Shown: one piece after another, positions 11,056-20,724 of the stretch
How the letters are laid out: each line of letters begins with the position of its first letter
How positions within the stretch are numbered: the stretch's first letter is position 1
Assembly: GCA_004335835.1 (NCBI GenBank)
Contig: RWJK01001012.1
Span: 1 to 43,655, forward strand
From: Scenedesmus sp. ARA3
Lineage: Eukaryota; Chlorophyta; Chlorophyceae; Sphaeropleales; Scenedesmaceae
Direction: 5' to 3'
DNA length: 43,655 nucleotides
Notes under the pieces: generated by a model
Database searches by the model: none
What the model was told of the DNA's origin: nothing
What the model saw: the letters and a program-made list of their open reading frames with translations, nothing else
Program-made: the position numbers and the translations under genes

Positions 11056-11490
11056 GCGGCTGCTGTGGGTGGCCTTGCGCAGGCTGCTGCAGGACTGCCA
11101 GGGTGCACAGCTGGGCTGAGCAGCTGCCTGGGTGGGCTCGCGCGCAGGCTGCTACAGCATGGCCAGGCATGGCCTGGGGTGTGTCGCCTGCGCCTGCCTG
11201 CTGGCCAGGCCAGCGGCATGCAAGCATGCATGCAAGTTGGTTCTGCTGGTGTTTGAGTGAGGATGAGAGTTGTTCTGGAGTTGGTCTGCTGCTGCAGCAG
11301 TGCGCTGCTGTGGCTGCAGGCGTTATGTTGGACTGGCAGCAACAGCAGCAGGGGGCAGGCGCATGGCCTGCAGGCTGTACAGCAGCAGATGAAGCCACAG
11401 CTGTGGCTGCGGCGGACACAGCTGCCGGCCACCTCATTGGCACAGCTGCAGCGTGCGACTCTCAGCACGGCTGTGCGTTGAGGTGCTGGT

Positions 11491-11526
<36 letters not shown>

Positions 11527-12840
11527 CGATGCATGGGCGTGAGGACTGTGTAGCAGCATGTGTGTGGTGCCATTCACCGGCACACTGGTGCGGCACAGCC
11601 CCGTCCGTTGTTGCACCAACTGCTGTGTATGGTTTGTGTGGCTGCTGCTGCTGAAGGTTGCCTGCGCGTGGCGTTGCCATGCAAGCAAGCAGCTGCCGCA
11701 GGTCTATTTTTTGGGTGTGTTGCGTGTGGTGTGCTGTGGCGCGCAGCAGCTGCTGCGGCCCCCTTCTGTACTTTAGAGAGTAGGATGGCTGCTGTCGTGC
11801 CTGGCTGCGGCAGCAAGCGTGTAGCTGCAGTGTCCAGTGACGCCTAGGCGCTGCAGCGCTGCGTGGCTGTGATGGCCCTGCTGCTCACTCCTTTGCAAGG
11901 TGAGGCAGTGCCGCTGCAGCCAGGTGGCGGCTTGAACTCAGCCAGCTGTTACTGGCAGTGCTGCGTTCAGATGCTGCAGGGTTTGGGGTGGGGTGTGTAC
12001 TTCGCTGAGCGGGCTGTGTTGGCGGATGTCTGGGTGCTGGTGTTGTGCCGGGGTAGCACCCCCTGTGGGTGGCGCTGGTGTGCAAGGTGCTGCTGTTGCA
12101 TGTGTGCAACGACAGCAGTACTTCTCGCAGCAAGCAGCAGCAGCGCTGGTGCGCATGCACTGCAGCACATCCGGCTGTTCTGCATGGGGCTATTCGTGTT
12201 TTGGCTCTGCAGTATGCAGACCAGGCCCTGTTCGATATCACCTCAGCCATGCCAGCCATGGAGCAAGGAAGTGAAAGGGCATGCTGCCTTATAAAAGTAT
12301 ATCCTTTCCTCACGATTGTTTTTTTTGCTGTTGCATCGCCACAGTTGTGTGTGTCGGGTGGTGGTGCTGCTGCGGCATGCACCAGGCAACTGTTGCATGG
12401 TGCTGACCTGCTGCTAACTGCAACACAACCAACGACATTGGTTATTGGGATGATTTGTTGACGCTGTGGCTTGCAAGTGTAACACAAATTTGCACTTCTG
12501 CTCTGCTGCCTTGCTGAACTGTGCTGCTCTGCTGCTCAGTGCATGATGGGAATATTTGTAAGCTCTGGGACTCTGTCAGACCAGGTGGCCCCCAAAGCGT
12601 TGGTAAATTCGCGTTCCAGCCGCTGACATGAAGGGCAGGATCAGGCTTGCAAACATGCGGCGATGACTCGCCCACAGCAGGTTCACTATGAAATGACAGT
12701 GTCATTGCGGCTGGCTGTGCGCCGCTTGATGTATATGTGTCCTATCTGTTGAACAACACATCTTCTAGGCATAGCAATAGTTGTCAAAGCCAAAGACGCT
12801 GGTATCAGCTACACTTTCGTAGTGGGGTAGCCCAGCCACA
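10882..12840. other. ferrochelatase 3' UTR and intergenic region; no gene seen
   Basis: The sequence is dominated by CTG/CAG-type low-complexity DNA up to about 12300, with a (CAG)n run at 11491-11525. Frames exceeding 300 codons occur on both strands but are homopolymeric repeat translations. TGTAA signals at 12478-12482 and 12557-12561 could end a long ferrochelatase 3' UTR. The last ~250 bp before 12841 are less repetitive and should hold the Kelch-gene promoter. Confidence 0.5.
10895..10931 (+). repeat. (CTG)n microsatellite
   Basis: About twelve uninterrupted CTG units lie just after the ferrochelatase stop codon, in the 3' UTR. Confidence 0.9.
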
Positions 12841-15800
12841 ATGGACTGCCTCGGACCGAACGGCAAGGCTGAAAAATATGAGACATTCGATGTCGAGAAC
12901 ATGATTACCCCCGAGCAGTCCAGTACTGCAACTACGCAGCGCAGCGCTCCCACTGCCAGCAAGACTGGCAGGAGGTGCAGCCTGCCGCTGCTGCTGTCCT
13001 TGATCACGCTGCTGATCTCGCTGCTGGCCCTGGTGCTGTCAATCTACGCCTCAGTGATGGCCCGCAAGGGCAGCAGCAGCACGGGCAGCAGCACAGCAGC
13101 ATTCCTTGCCACCAGCCCCAGGGGCCTGCCAGCTGGCTACCAAGCAGCGCACCTGTTCCAAGGCACGGGCTACTTTGCGCGCCTGCAGCCCATGCTCTAC
13201 CCACGCAGCGACCACAGGGTGGGTGGGCAGCTGCATGCTGGGGTGCATGCTGGCTCAGCTGCTGACAACTCACTGGCAGGCAGCCTGCACAGCCAGCAGC
13301 AGGACATGCGCGCAGAGCTGAAGGCAGATGCATACACAAGCAGCACATGCATGTTGCAGGGCTGGGCAGTGTGCTGTGTCACTTGCAGCTTACATCGCAG
13401 TGCAGAATGTTTGCGGAGTGGCATCCCTGCAGCTGCGGCTATTGCCGGCGCCCAGCAGTGCCTGCGCCAGCCAACATGCCATGCTGTCCTCGGCTGCACT
13501 GTGTCGCACAATAACAACCATTCTATGCAGTACTGCCCTGTTGGCGGCCGCGTGTACCTGTTGGGTGCCTTGGCTGCACATCTTCGTAATGTGTGTGACT
13601 CATGCATCACCGCATTGTTTGATATGCCCTGTGCAGGCCTTCCCCATCGGCAGCGGCGTGTACCTGCTGGGCGGGCTCACCAACGCACTGGAGGTGGAGG
13701 CATCTGAAGGCAACGCCACAGCAGCGCGTGACGCAGTGCGTGACCCGCCCGTGCCGCTGGTGCTCAACGCCACCGTGCTGTACAACACCTTCACGGAGAG
13801 CAGCAGCCAGCAGGCTGACATGCCGGAGCCACGGTGAGGCGGCAGCAGCAGCAGCAACAGCAGCAGCGGCAGCAGCACCAGCACCAGCAGCAAAGGATGT
13901 GAGCTTGCACAGTTGTGATTGGAGCTGCTGCAGTCAGCAAGGGGCTGTGTGCTTTGCGCTGGCTTTGCTGGGCAGCGCAGCATCATCAGGGCAGGCAGGA
14001 GCAGCTGGCTGCAGCTGCTGGGTGATCACCTTGTCTTGTGGCAGTCGTGACTGCGCCAGCAGCAGTAGCCTGACTCGTCGGACTGCATCACCATCAGCAG
14101 CAGCAGCAGCGGCAGCCAATGCTGCCAGCTAGCTGCAGCACTGAACATGCGTCAAGCACCCCATGCTCACTGCTGCTGTGCGGGCTGCACTCTTGCAGGT
14201 TCCGCTTCTGTGGCGCTGTGCTGGATGGGCAGCTGTATGTGGTGGGAGGCATGGCTGCCTACGAGGCACCTGATGCACCACGCCACGCCGTGAGCGGCAG
14301 CGTCATGCGCTACAACCCGGCCAGCAACACCTGGCAGACCATGAAGGGTGAGCGGCAGCGGCAGCAGCAGCAGTAGCACGCACACCGTTTAGACGATGCT
14401 GTCATCAGTGTGCCGCGCCTACTGCCACGCCGGCCGGCTAAACCACAAGCTGGACACACTGCATGGCCATGTGCTGCCCTGGGCCGCAGCACTGCTGCCC
14501 GCCTGCCTCTGCCCCTGCTACGGCGCTCACACCTCGCCTGCTGCCAAGACGGCGCACCCACGCTCCTGAATGCTGCGCTGCTGCCAGGTGCTGCAAGCTG
14601 GGCGTGAGGTTAGTACAAGTGATGTGCCTCCTGCCATGCGTAGGCCAGCAGAATAGCACCCCGGATCCACTGCTGACTGTCTGCATTGCTTCTACATCTA
14701 CTGCCTTGCGACCTGTTTTGCCTGTCCCCACAGCCAAGCTGGCGCATCCCCGCTCCGACTGCTGCGCTGCTGCCATCGGCGGCAAGCTGCTGGTGGCTGG
14801 CGGCTGGTCGGCCGACTACGCAGACACGCTGGGCAGTGTGGAGGCGTACGACCCTGGGGCTGATGCCTTCAGCAGGATGCCCAACCTCACGCTGGCGCGC
14901 GGCGATTGTGAGGCGGCAGTGATCGATGACAGGTGGGCGGGAGGCCAGGCAGGGTTGAAGGGCTGCTGCTGTGATGCCTAGCTGCATGTGATGCTGCGAC
15001 AAAAGAGAGACGGGTTGGCAGTAAGCAGCAGTGTAAGCCAGCTTGGTGGCCGTGATTGATGACAGGTGAGCGGGGCGGGGGCGGGGTTTCCTAGGCCTGT
15101 GTGTGACATTCAACAGCTAGTACCACTGCCACCGGCGCCACTCGCTTTCATGACAGGTGCTGGGGAGGGCTGTCAGGCTGGCCGGTGGGCTCCGCCACGA
15201 TGTAAGATGCAGACAAGTTGGCGCAGTCTGCAGGGCAAGGTAAGCTGTGCGGGCATCAAAGGAGGGGGGCAGCAGGACGCGCGCCCATTGCAAGACTGGA
15301 CAGCTCGGCCCCCAGCCTTTCTCAGATGCTGTTTCCTCTTGGCACATTGTTGAAGCAGTGATGTACAGCCCCTTACCCTGTGGGTCAATTTGTGTGCACC
15401 TGCCTGCTCGCCTTGGCTGCAGGTACATGGTGGTGTTGGGCGGGTGTAGGTGTTGTGGGTACTGACGGCGCCTTCACAGGCTCCATGCAGCAGCTCTTGC
15501 TGACCACATGAGGCTGTTCAAAGCCTGATCCGCACATTCATGCTTTCTTGGCTGCAGGTACATGGTGGTGCTGGGCGGTGTGGGCCCCGGCGGCGCTTTT
15601 ACAGGCTCCACGCAGCAGTTGTTGCTGACCGCATGGCTGTTCAAATCATGACAACCCGTACATGCATTCATTTCTCTGGCTGCAGGTACATGGTGGTGCT
15701 GGGCGGCGTGGGCGCCGATGGCGCCTTCAATGGCTCCATGCAGCAGCTCTTGCTGACCACATAAGGCCTTTCAAAGCCTGAACCACGCATTCATGCTTTC

Positions 15801-16615
15801 TTGGCTGCAGGTGGTGCTGGGCGGCGTGGGCCCCGGCGGCGCCTTCACGCCTTGCCCAGCCCTTGCTGGCCATACGTGGCTCTGCCATTTATGACAACAC
15901 ACACTTTTCTTATCATGGCCACATGTACATGGTGGTGCTGGGCGGCGTGGGCCCAGACGGCGCCATCTGTGGAGGAGTTTGATGGCCGCATGTGCTTGTC
16001 CATATTCAACACACCCCGTATCAACACACCCTAGTCCTGTGTCCGTGCCTGCAGGTACATGGTGGTGCTGGGTGGTGTGGGCGCCAATGGCGCCTTGACA
16101 GGCTCCACATAGCAGCCCCTGCTGACCACATGAAGGTGTTTTTTTCTGGCTGCAGGTACATGGTGGTGCTGGGCGGTGTGGGCCCTGATGGCGCCTTCAC
16201 AAGCTCTATGGAAGCACTCGACATCACATCCGCCAACCTCGCGTGGCAGCCGCGAGCTTCTATGAACCACCCGCGTGGCGATTTCGCTGCTGAGGCACTG
16301 CCAGGCGGCCGGCTCATCGCAATGGGTGGCGAGGCCAGCAACGGCAGCGCCACAGGGTTTGCTATGTATGAGGCTGAAGAGTACAGCTGGGCGCAGGACG
16401 AGTGGGTGATGAAGGCGCCCCTGCCAGAGGCGAGGTTCAGGTTTGACACCGCGCATGTGGGTGAGCGGGTGTATGCGTTTGGCGGGCAGCCGACGTGTGT
16501 GAGCGGCCTGGGGAGTGACGGCGCGAAGCAGTCGTGCGTGAAGGTGGCGCTAGATAGTGTGTGGGGCTACTTTGATGTGCGCTACCCGGATGTGTATGCA
16601 GCCGTGAAGGAGTAG
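12841..16615 (+). CDS. membrane-anchored Kelch-repeat protein, five exons
   Basis: Exons: 12841-13218, 13637-13833, 14199-14347, 14734-14932, 16156-16615 (TAG). All are GT-AG and frame-consistent, giving about 460 aa. Residues 1-46 are polar; residues ~47-70 (SLPLLLSLITLL...) form one membrane segment; the rest is predicted lumenal or extracellular by the type II topology rule. Kelch-type blades with the double-glycine strand are seen as VYLLGGL, LYVVGGM, LLVAGGW, YMVVLGGVG, LIAMGGE and VYAFGGQ, followed by W or Y positions (YNPASNTWQTM, YDPGADAFSRM, AEEYSWAQDEWVM). That is enough for a six-bladed propeller. Several N-x-S/T sites support lumenal exposure. Kelch propellers bind proteins or glycans and no catalytic residues are evident, so the ligand is unknown. 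Start chosen at the first ATG, which directly precedes the membrane segment. The edges of exons 2, 4 and 5 are echoed in introns. Confidence 0.85.
13531..13680 (+). repeat. decayed duplicate of the 5' edge of Kelch exon 2
   Basis: The exon start at 13637 (FPIGSGVYLLGGLTN) is echoed about 100 bp upstream at 13531-13577, reading CPVGGRVYLLGALA. The preceding TGCCCTGT is also shared. Confidence 0.8.
14905..15075 (+). repeat. duplicate of the 3' edge plus donor of Kelch exon 4
   Basis: The real exon end reads GTGATCGATGACAG|GTGGGC (to 14932). A copy about 135 bp downstream, within 15041-15075, reads GTGATTGATGACAG|GTGAGC. The copy has, if anything, a better donor. Confidence 0.85.
15416..16240 (+). 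repeat. seven-copy tandem array of the acceptor and start of Kelch exon 5
   Basis: Units containing GGCTGCAG|GTACATGGTGGT begin, at the exon base, at 15423, 15558, 15686, 15811 (lacks TACATG), about 15924 (acceptor AG lost), 16055, and 16156 (the real exon). Spacing is 101-135 bp. Each unit carries about 80 bp of exon-like sequence (YMVVLGGVGxDGAFxGS) and then diverges. Copies that keep the frame run into a stop within about 30 codons (for example LLLTT* in the third), so they would act as poison acceptors. Only 16156 opens the 152-codon last exon. Confidence 0.95.
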
Positions 16616-18380
16616 GCGCGATGTGTGCACAGCGGCGCATCAGCGGCGCATCAGCAGCGCATCAGCAGGGCAGCGCAGATGCTGAGGAGCTCTAGGGGCA
16701 ACATGCTGGTTGTTGGGTGTGCATGCACTGCAGGACACATGCAGAGTGGTTTTGGATGGTGGCGCCATGCATGTCTGATGGCTTGTTTGTGTGAGGAAAG
16801 CTGTGACCTGCATACGTGACACGCCCCGTATGCAACAGGCGCACTCTGCCGGCATTCATGTACGGTGGGTGTCAGGGTCGCCTTTCGTTTCTGGGATCTG
16901 TTCATGGTGTTCGCTGTGGCGCGATGGGGGTTGGCTGCTCCTGTTGTTTGCTGGCTGACTGTAGCAAGAGCAGTGAATGCACATGTCGCGTGCATGCACG
17001 CAGCTTGCTGGCTGCTGTCTTGATGCTGATCGCCTGTGAAGGGTAGTTTGACTGCAGCTGTTGATGGGGGGCAGGGCTTGCCAGGGCTTTGCACAGGCTT
17101 CCGTTGAGGGCAGGGCTCTGGCTCAATGCACGCCAATAGTAGCTTGTGCACACACATTTGTGCAACACATGATGTTTGCATCAAGCTCGCAGGGCTGCTT
17201 TGCGCAGCTGGTTGTTCGCCTGAAATTTGCTGCCGGCCATGGCAAGGGCAGTGCGTGCACATGTTACGTGCATGCATGCCACTTGCCGGATGCTTCATTG
17301 TTGCTGATCGCGTCTTCACTTCAGTTTGGATACAGCTGCTGATGATAGATGGGCTTGTGCTCAGCTGCAGAAAGGTCAGCTTGTGCGCAGTGTACGCAAA
17401 GTATGCGTGTTGGCACCTTGGAGTGATGCTTGCTGATAGGCAAATGCAGGCTAGCGAGCTTGCAGCAGTTTCACACGAATGCACTAGTAGCACATAGCTC
17501 TGCGAACCTTCGGTCAACAGCAGCATGCATCCCCTGGTAGCCGGGCAGCTGCCATGCGGTGTGGCATGTCACGTCCACTGCATCAGCTTGGTACGGCAGC
17601 AGCAGCAGCAGCATCAGCAGCAGGCCAGTTGGTTACATTTGCAGCTTGGCAGGGATTTTTTGTAGACGCAGCAGAGCTGGCATTGGGTTCTGGCACATGG
17701 TGTAGGTGTTTACTCTGTACAGTGCATACTGACTGTTAGGAGGTCTGCAGCAGCTGCAGCAGTTGAAGGCTTGCATGCGCAGCAAATGATGATAAGGTTG
17801 GTTGCACATAGACTCCAGTCTTACAATTTGTTCAAATGGCGGCAGTGTCGTGCACAGTGTGTAAGTGGGATGCGGGCTGCGGGGTCAGCTACCACAGCAG
17901 CATCTGCTGCAATCCTCAGCAGGCGCTGCAGTGTGTGCGCTCAGCCCTGCTGGATGTGGCTCATCTTGATTTCTTGATTATCATATGCAATGCATGCTAG
18001 GCCTTCCAGGAAAGTAGCAGCTGGCTGTTGTGTGTAGACAGCATAAGCTGCTACTGTTGCTGGCAGGATGTGCTTGACAGAAATGCCTTGTACTATGGCA
18101 TCACTCTCACATGCAGCGCTCTGCGCAGTGGTTTCCTCTGGCTGGGCTGCAGGAAAGTGAGCGAGGAGGTGCAGCTGCAAGCCACCAGGTGACTTGCTGC
18201 AGCTGCTGCAATCTTAAAAGTGTGCAACGCTTTACATGCTCAGCATGTCTGACCAGATGTGTCCATGACAGCTCAATCGTCTGTGGCTGCAGCTGCTGTT
18301 GTTGCAAGCTGTGTGCAGCGTTCCATATGCTGAGCGAATGGACACATGATAGCACGATGGTATGTTTGTACATTCTACAG
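16616..18380. other. Kelch-gene 3' UTR and intergenic region; no gene seen
   Basis: The region is low in coding signal, with many GCATGC-type words and CAG clusters. The first TGTAA after the Kelch stop is at 17860-17864, which would imply a 3' UTR of about 1.2 kb. An internal duplication is listed separately. Confidence 0.4.
16970..17352 (+). repeat. direct duplication of about 100 bp in the intergenic region
   Basis: Segments 16970-17065 and 17243-17352 align: GCAGTGNNTGCACATG, CGTGCATGCA, TTGCTGATCG-like and a CAGCTG-TTGATGG-like tail occur in the same order, about 275 bp apart. They are diverged. Confidence 0.55.
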
Positions 18381-18549
18381 AGTTGGCATTGGGCCTTCAC
18401 TGGCGCAAGAGGCTGTGTGGGTGTGCTGGAACGCCCTCACATGCGTGCAATACTAGAACAAGTAGAAGGAGCAGCAGTACTAGAGCCTCTAGTACTCAGA
18501 CGGTCTGAAGTTGAAGCAGCCATGATGGCCTGGGGAGCCGCCCAGCTAT
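18381..18549 (+). other. orphan exon-like segment
   Basis: A good acceptor (TACATTCTACAG, ending 18380) and a strong donor (GTGAGTATGC at 18550) bound 169 bp. It translates without stops to a protein-like sequence ending VLRRSEVEAAMMAWGAAQL, including ERPHMRAILEQVEGA. Its composition is unlike the surrounding repeats. No partner exons were found, so it may be a remnant of a lost gene or a chance frame. It contains a perfect 21-bp palindrome, AGTACTAGAG-C-CTCTAGTACT, at 18476-18496. Confidence 0.25.
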
Positions 18550-18649
18550 GTGAGTATGCATGATGTTGCATTATGGGTATGCTTGTAATGAATGCAATCG
18601 GCACATTTATTTATATGCATGCGCTACTGCCTGTGCTCGCTGGACATGA

Positions 18650-18650
<1 letters not shown>

Positions 18651-18686
<36 letters not shown>
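18651..18686 (+). repeat. (CTG)12 microsatellite
   Basis: Uninterrupted CTG run in intergenic DNA. Confidence 0.9.
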
Positions 18687-18687
<1 letters not shown>

Positions 18688-18721
18688 CCCAGCCGGCCCA
18701 GCTTCTCAATCATGGCATGTC

Positions 18722-18956
18722 CCTTACCGGCTTTACCTGAAGTTAAGGGCCTTTACCTTTACCGTTACCTCAAATGTTACAATGGCTATTACAGCCGGAC
18801 AAAGGCTCGCGGAGCCAATTCGTACAAACAGAAGCATCACACGTTTGATATATAACTTGTTTTCGCGTTTCGATGGCGCTGCGCGCAAGTCTAGAAGTCG
18901 CTGTAACGATTTTACCATTACCATTACCATTACCTTTACCAGTAAACGCTTAACTT
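18722..18956. repeat. TTACC-motif clusters bracketed by short inverted repeats
   Basis: Clusters of TTTACC/TTACCA words occur at 18722-18775 and 18910-18942, the latter containing a tandem TTACCA run. An inverted pair AAGTTAAG (18740-18747) and CTTAACTT (18949-18956) brackets a ~200-bp AT-richer core. It could be a small non-autonomous element, but no target-site duplication was confirmed. Confidence 0.4.
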
Positions 18957-18988
18957 AAGCTTCAGGATCAGGCGCCTAGGGACATGCC

Positions 18989-19075
18989 ATGTAACCTATG
19001 ACCACCGCTAACACAAGATGGCGTGTAACATGATGTTGCACGCCATCTGGTGTTAGCGGTGGTCATAGGTTACAT
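18989..19075. repeat. 87-bp near-perfect palindrome (hairpin)
   Basis: Arm 18989-19025 pairs with arm 19039-19075 over 37 positions with one mismatch (A opposite G, where C would match). The 13-nt spacer itself contains AACAT-G-ATGTT, so pairing can run almost to a single central base at 19032 with one more mismatch. As RNA it would form one long hairpin; as DNA it could extrude as a cruciform. Confidence 0.95.
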
Positions 19076-19682
19076 CAGAGACCGGTAAGAGGTTGCATGG
19101 CTGTTTACCTGCAATTCTTTATACCGTGTGCCGCGCTGAAGGCATACCAGTGTACTCAGTCGACGTACTGCAGCTGAACTGCGGCTACGGCGGTCAGCAG
19201 CAGCCGGCGTGGCCCTGCTACACCAGATTTCGGGTTGATAAGCTCCAAAATCTTTCGTTTTTATGAACGTAACCAGCTGGTTTTGAAACTGATTGCTTGC
19301 CTCCCCGCTCACAGTTGGCACCCGTACGCATACGACCTGTACAGCAACATGTTGCCGTTCGCACATCCCGTTGCGTGCTGTCTATGCTGCCTGCAATCGC
19401 TATCATTTAGCCTTATTGACATCATTAATGTAGCCTCAACGCCATGGCGATTATCTTTGAATTATTGGAGCCGTAGTGGTGCCATGCTGCTGCAGTGCTG
19501 GCTGCATGCCTGATCACGTGCACGGTCTGCTGCTGGGCAAAGGCAAAGCCTGCAGTGCTTGTAGTGGATTTCTATGTGTTCAAATTTCCATACAGGCAAG
19601 CCCTCTGCTTGGGTGACACGTATTTTGCTTGTTGAACTGTTGCGTAATCGCATGGCACATCCGCCTGCCTCGGCTTCTGCTT
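19076..19682. other. unassigned region with lower GC and no clear gene
   Basis: Composition differs from the flanking CAG-rich DNA. Frames of up to 98 codons exist on both strands (19070-19366 minus, 19235-19513 plus) but show no family motif I recognise and no convincing splice context. An old insertion is possible. Confidence 0.3.
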
Positions 19683-19724
19683 GGAATGGAATATATTCCA
19701 TTCCTAACCCTAACCCTAAAACCC
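19683..19724. repeat. 22-bp perfect palindrome abutting an interstitial telomere-type tract
   Basis: GGAATGGAATA-TATTCCATTCC (19683-19704) is a perfect palindrome. It runs directly into CCTAACCCTAACCCTAAAA and CCC (to 19724). On the other strand this reads TTTTAGGG followed by TTAGGG units, mixing Chlamydomonas-type and TTAGGG-type telomere repeats. Confidence 0.85.
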
Positions 19725-19887
19725 TTCTGCAGCGCAACACAGATCGCATGCCTGCCTAGTGTCAGATCACCTCCGCAGCAGCAGCAGCGTCAGACTTGCG
19801 CCACATGTTGTGTGGGGTCTTGAGATGCCAGTGCTTCTATGCTGAGAAGCAGCAGCAGCGGCCGGCCACTCCTTCAAGAAGCAGCGA

Positions 19888-20017
19888 NNNNNNNNNNNNN
19901 NNNNNNNNNNNNNNNNNNNNNNNNNNNNNNNNNNNNNNNNNNNNNNNNNNNNNNNNNNNNNNNNNNNNNNNNNNNNNNNNNNNNNNNNNNNNNNNNNNNN
20001 NNNNNNNNNNNNNNNNN
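19888..20017. other. assembly gap (130 N)
   Basis: Run of N; sequence unknown. Confidence 1.
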
Positions 20018-20238
20018 GCTGCAGCAAGCAGGCATCGTGGAGCTTTCATTCCATCAAATGCACGGTTTAGCAGCAGCTTAAGGGCCTGACACAGCAAGAC
20101 GGGCTGCTGGAGTGGCAAGCAGCATGCTACTGACTGAGCAGCATCAGACAGAACACAATGGTTCAGGTTGCATGTGGCAGGTCACAGCATGGTGTTGCGT
20201 TGCAGGGACATAGCACATCTTGCGGCATTCTTGTCTGT

Positions 20239-20602
20239 TTTTGTGTACATGTGGCCTGGTACTACAGGTGCAGCAGGAGCAGCAGTGACTTGGCCTTGCA
20301 AGCTTTGTACCTGCTGCTGCTTCTGTTGCTGCACGCTGTGCTCGCGTACCCGGCGCCAGCGCGACGCGAAATCATCGATTATTGTTATATATCATTGTTG
20401 AACATGTTTAATCAATGATTCGAGGCTGGTTTACGCTATCCACAACTTCATCCACAAGTGTGCGAAGTTCATCCACACGCCATGTGGACCCAGACGGATG
20501 TGGATGGCCTGTGGATGGCCGTAGTCCGCTGTGGATGGCACTGTGGATGACCTGATGTGGACGATTTGTGGATGAGTTGTGGATGGGCCTTGACCATAGT
20601 GT
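20239..20602 (+). repeat. 364-bp dispersed repeat, copy A, with foldback tract
   Basis: Matches 30558-30921 base for base except one difference (GGATGTGG here, GGATATGG in copy B). The right half is a cluster of TGTGGATG/CATCCACA words. An inverted pair, TCCACAACTTCATCCACAA at 20439-20457 and TTGTGGATGAGTTGTGGA at 20566-20583, makes it a foldback. It ends just before the inferred start of the cysteine-rich gene. Confidence 0.97.
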
Positions 20603-20724
20603 TGCCAGGCACAGTGGGGGCCACATCATCATCATGTTACCATTTAAGCCATAGCAACGTCGCCATCGACCCCGCGCCCCACAGGATCATGTGATGCAGT
20701 GCTGTGACGGCAGTGCTGCGCAAC

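Noticed and set aside
10509..11573. Frames of over 350 codons on both strands downstream of ferrochelatase.
   Set aside because: They are translations of CTG/CAG repeats and exon echoes, with no family motif.
20439..20583. Clusters of TATCCACAA/TGTGGATG resembling bacterial DnaA boxes.
   Set aside because: The context is nuclear eukaryotic DNA and the words belong to a foldback repeat; the resemblance is coincidental.
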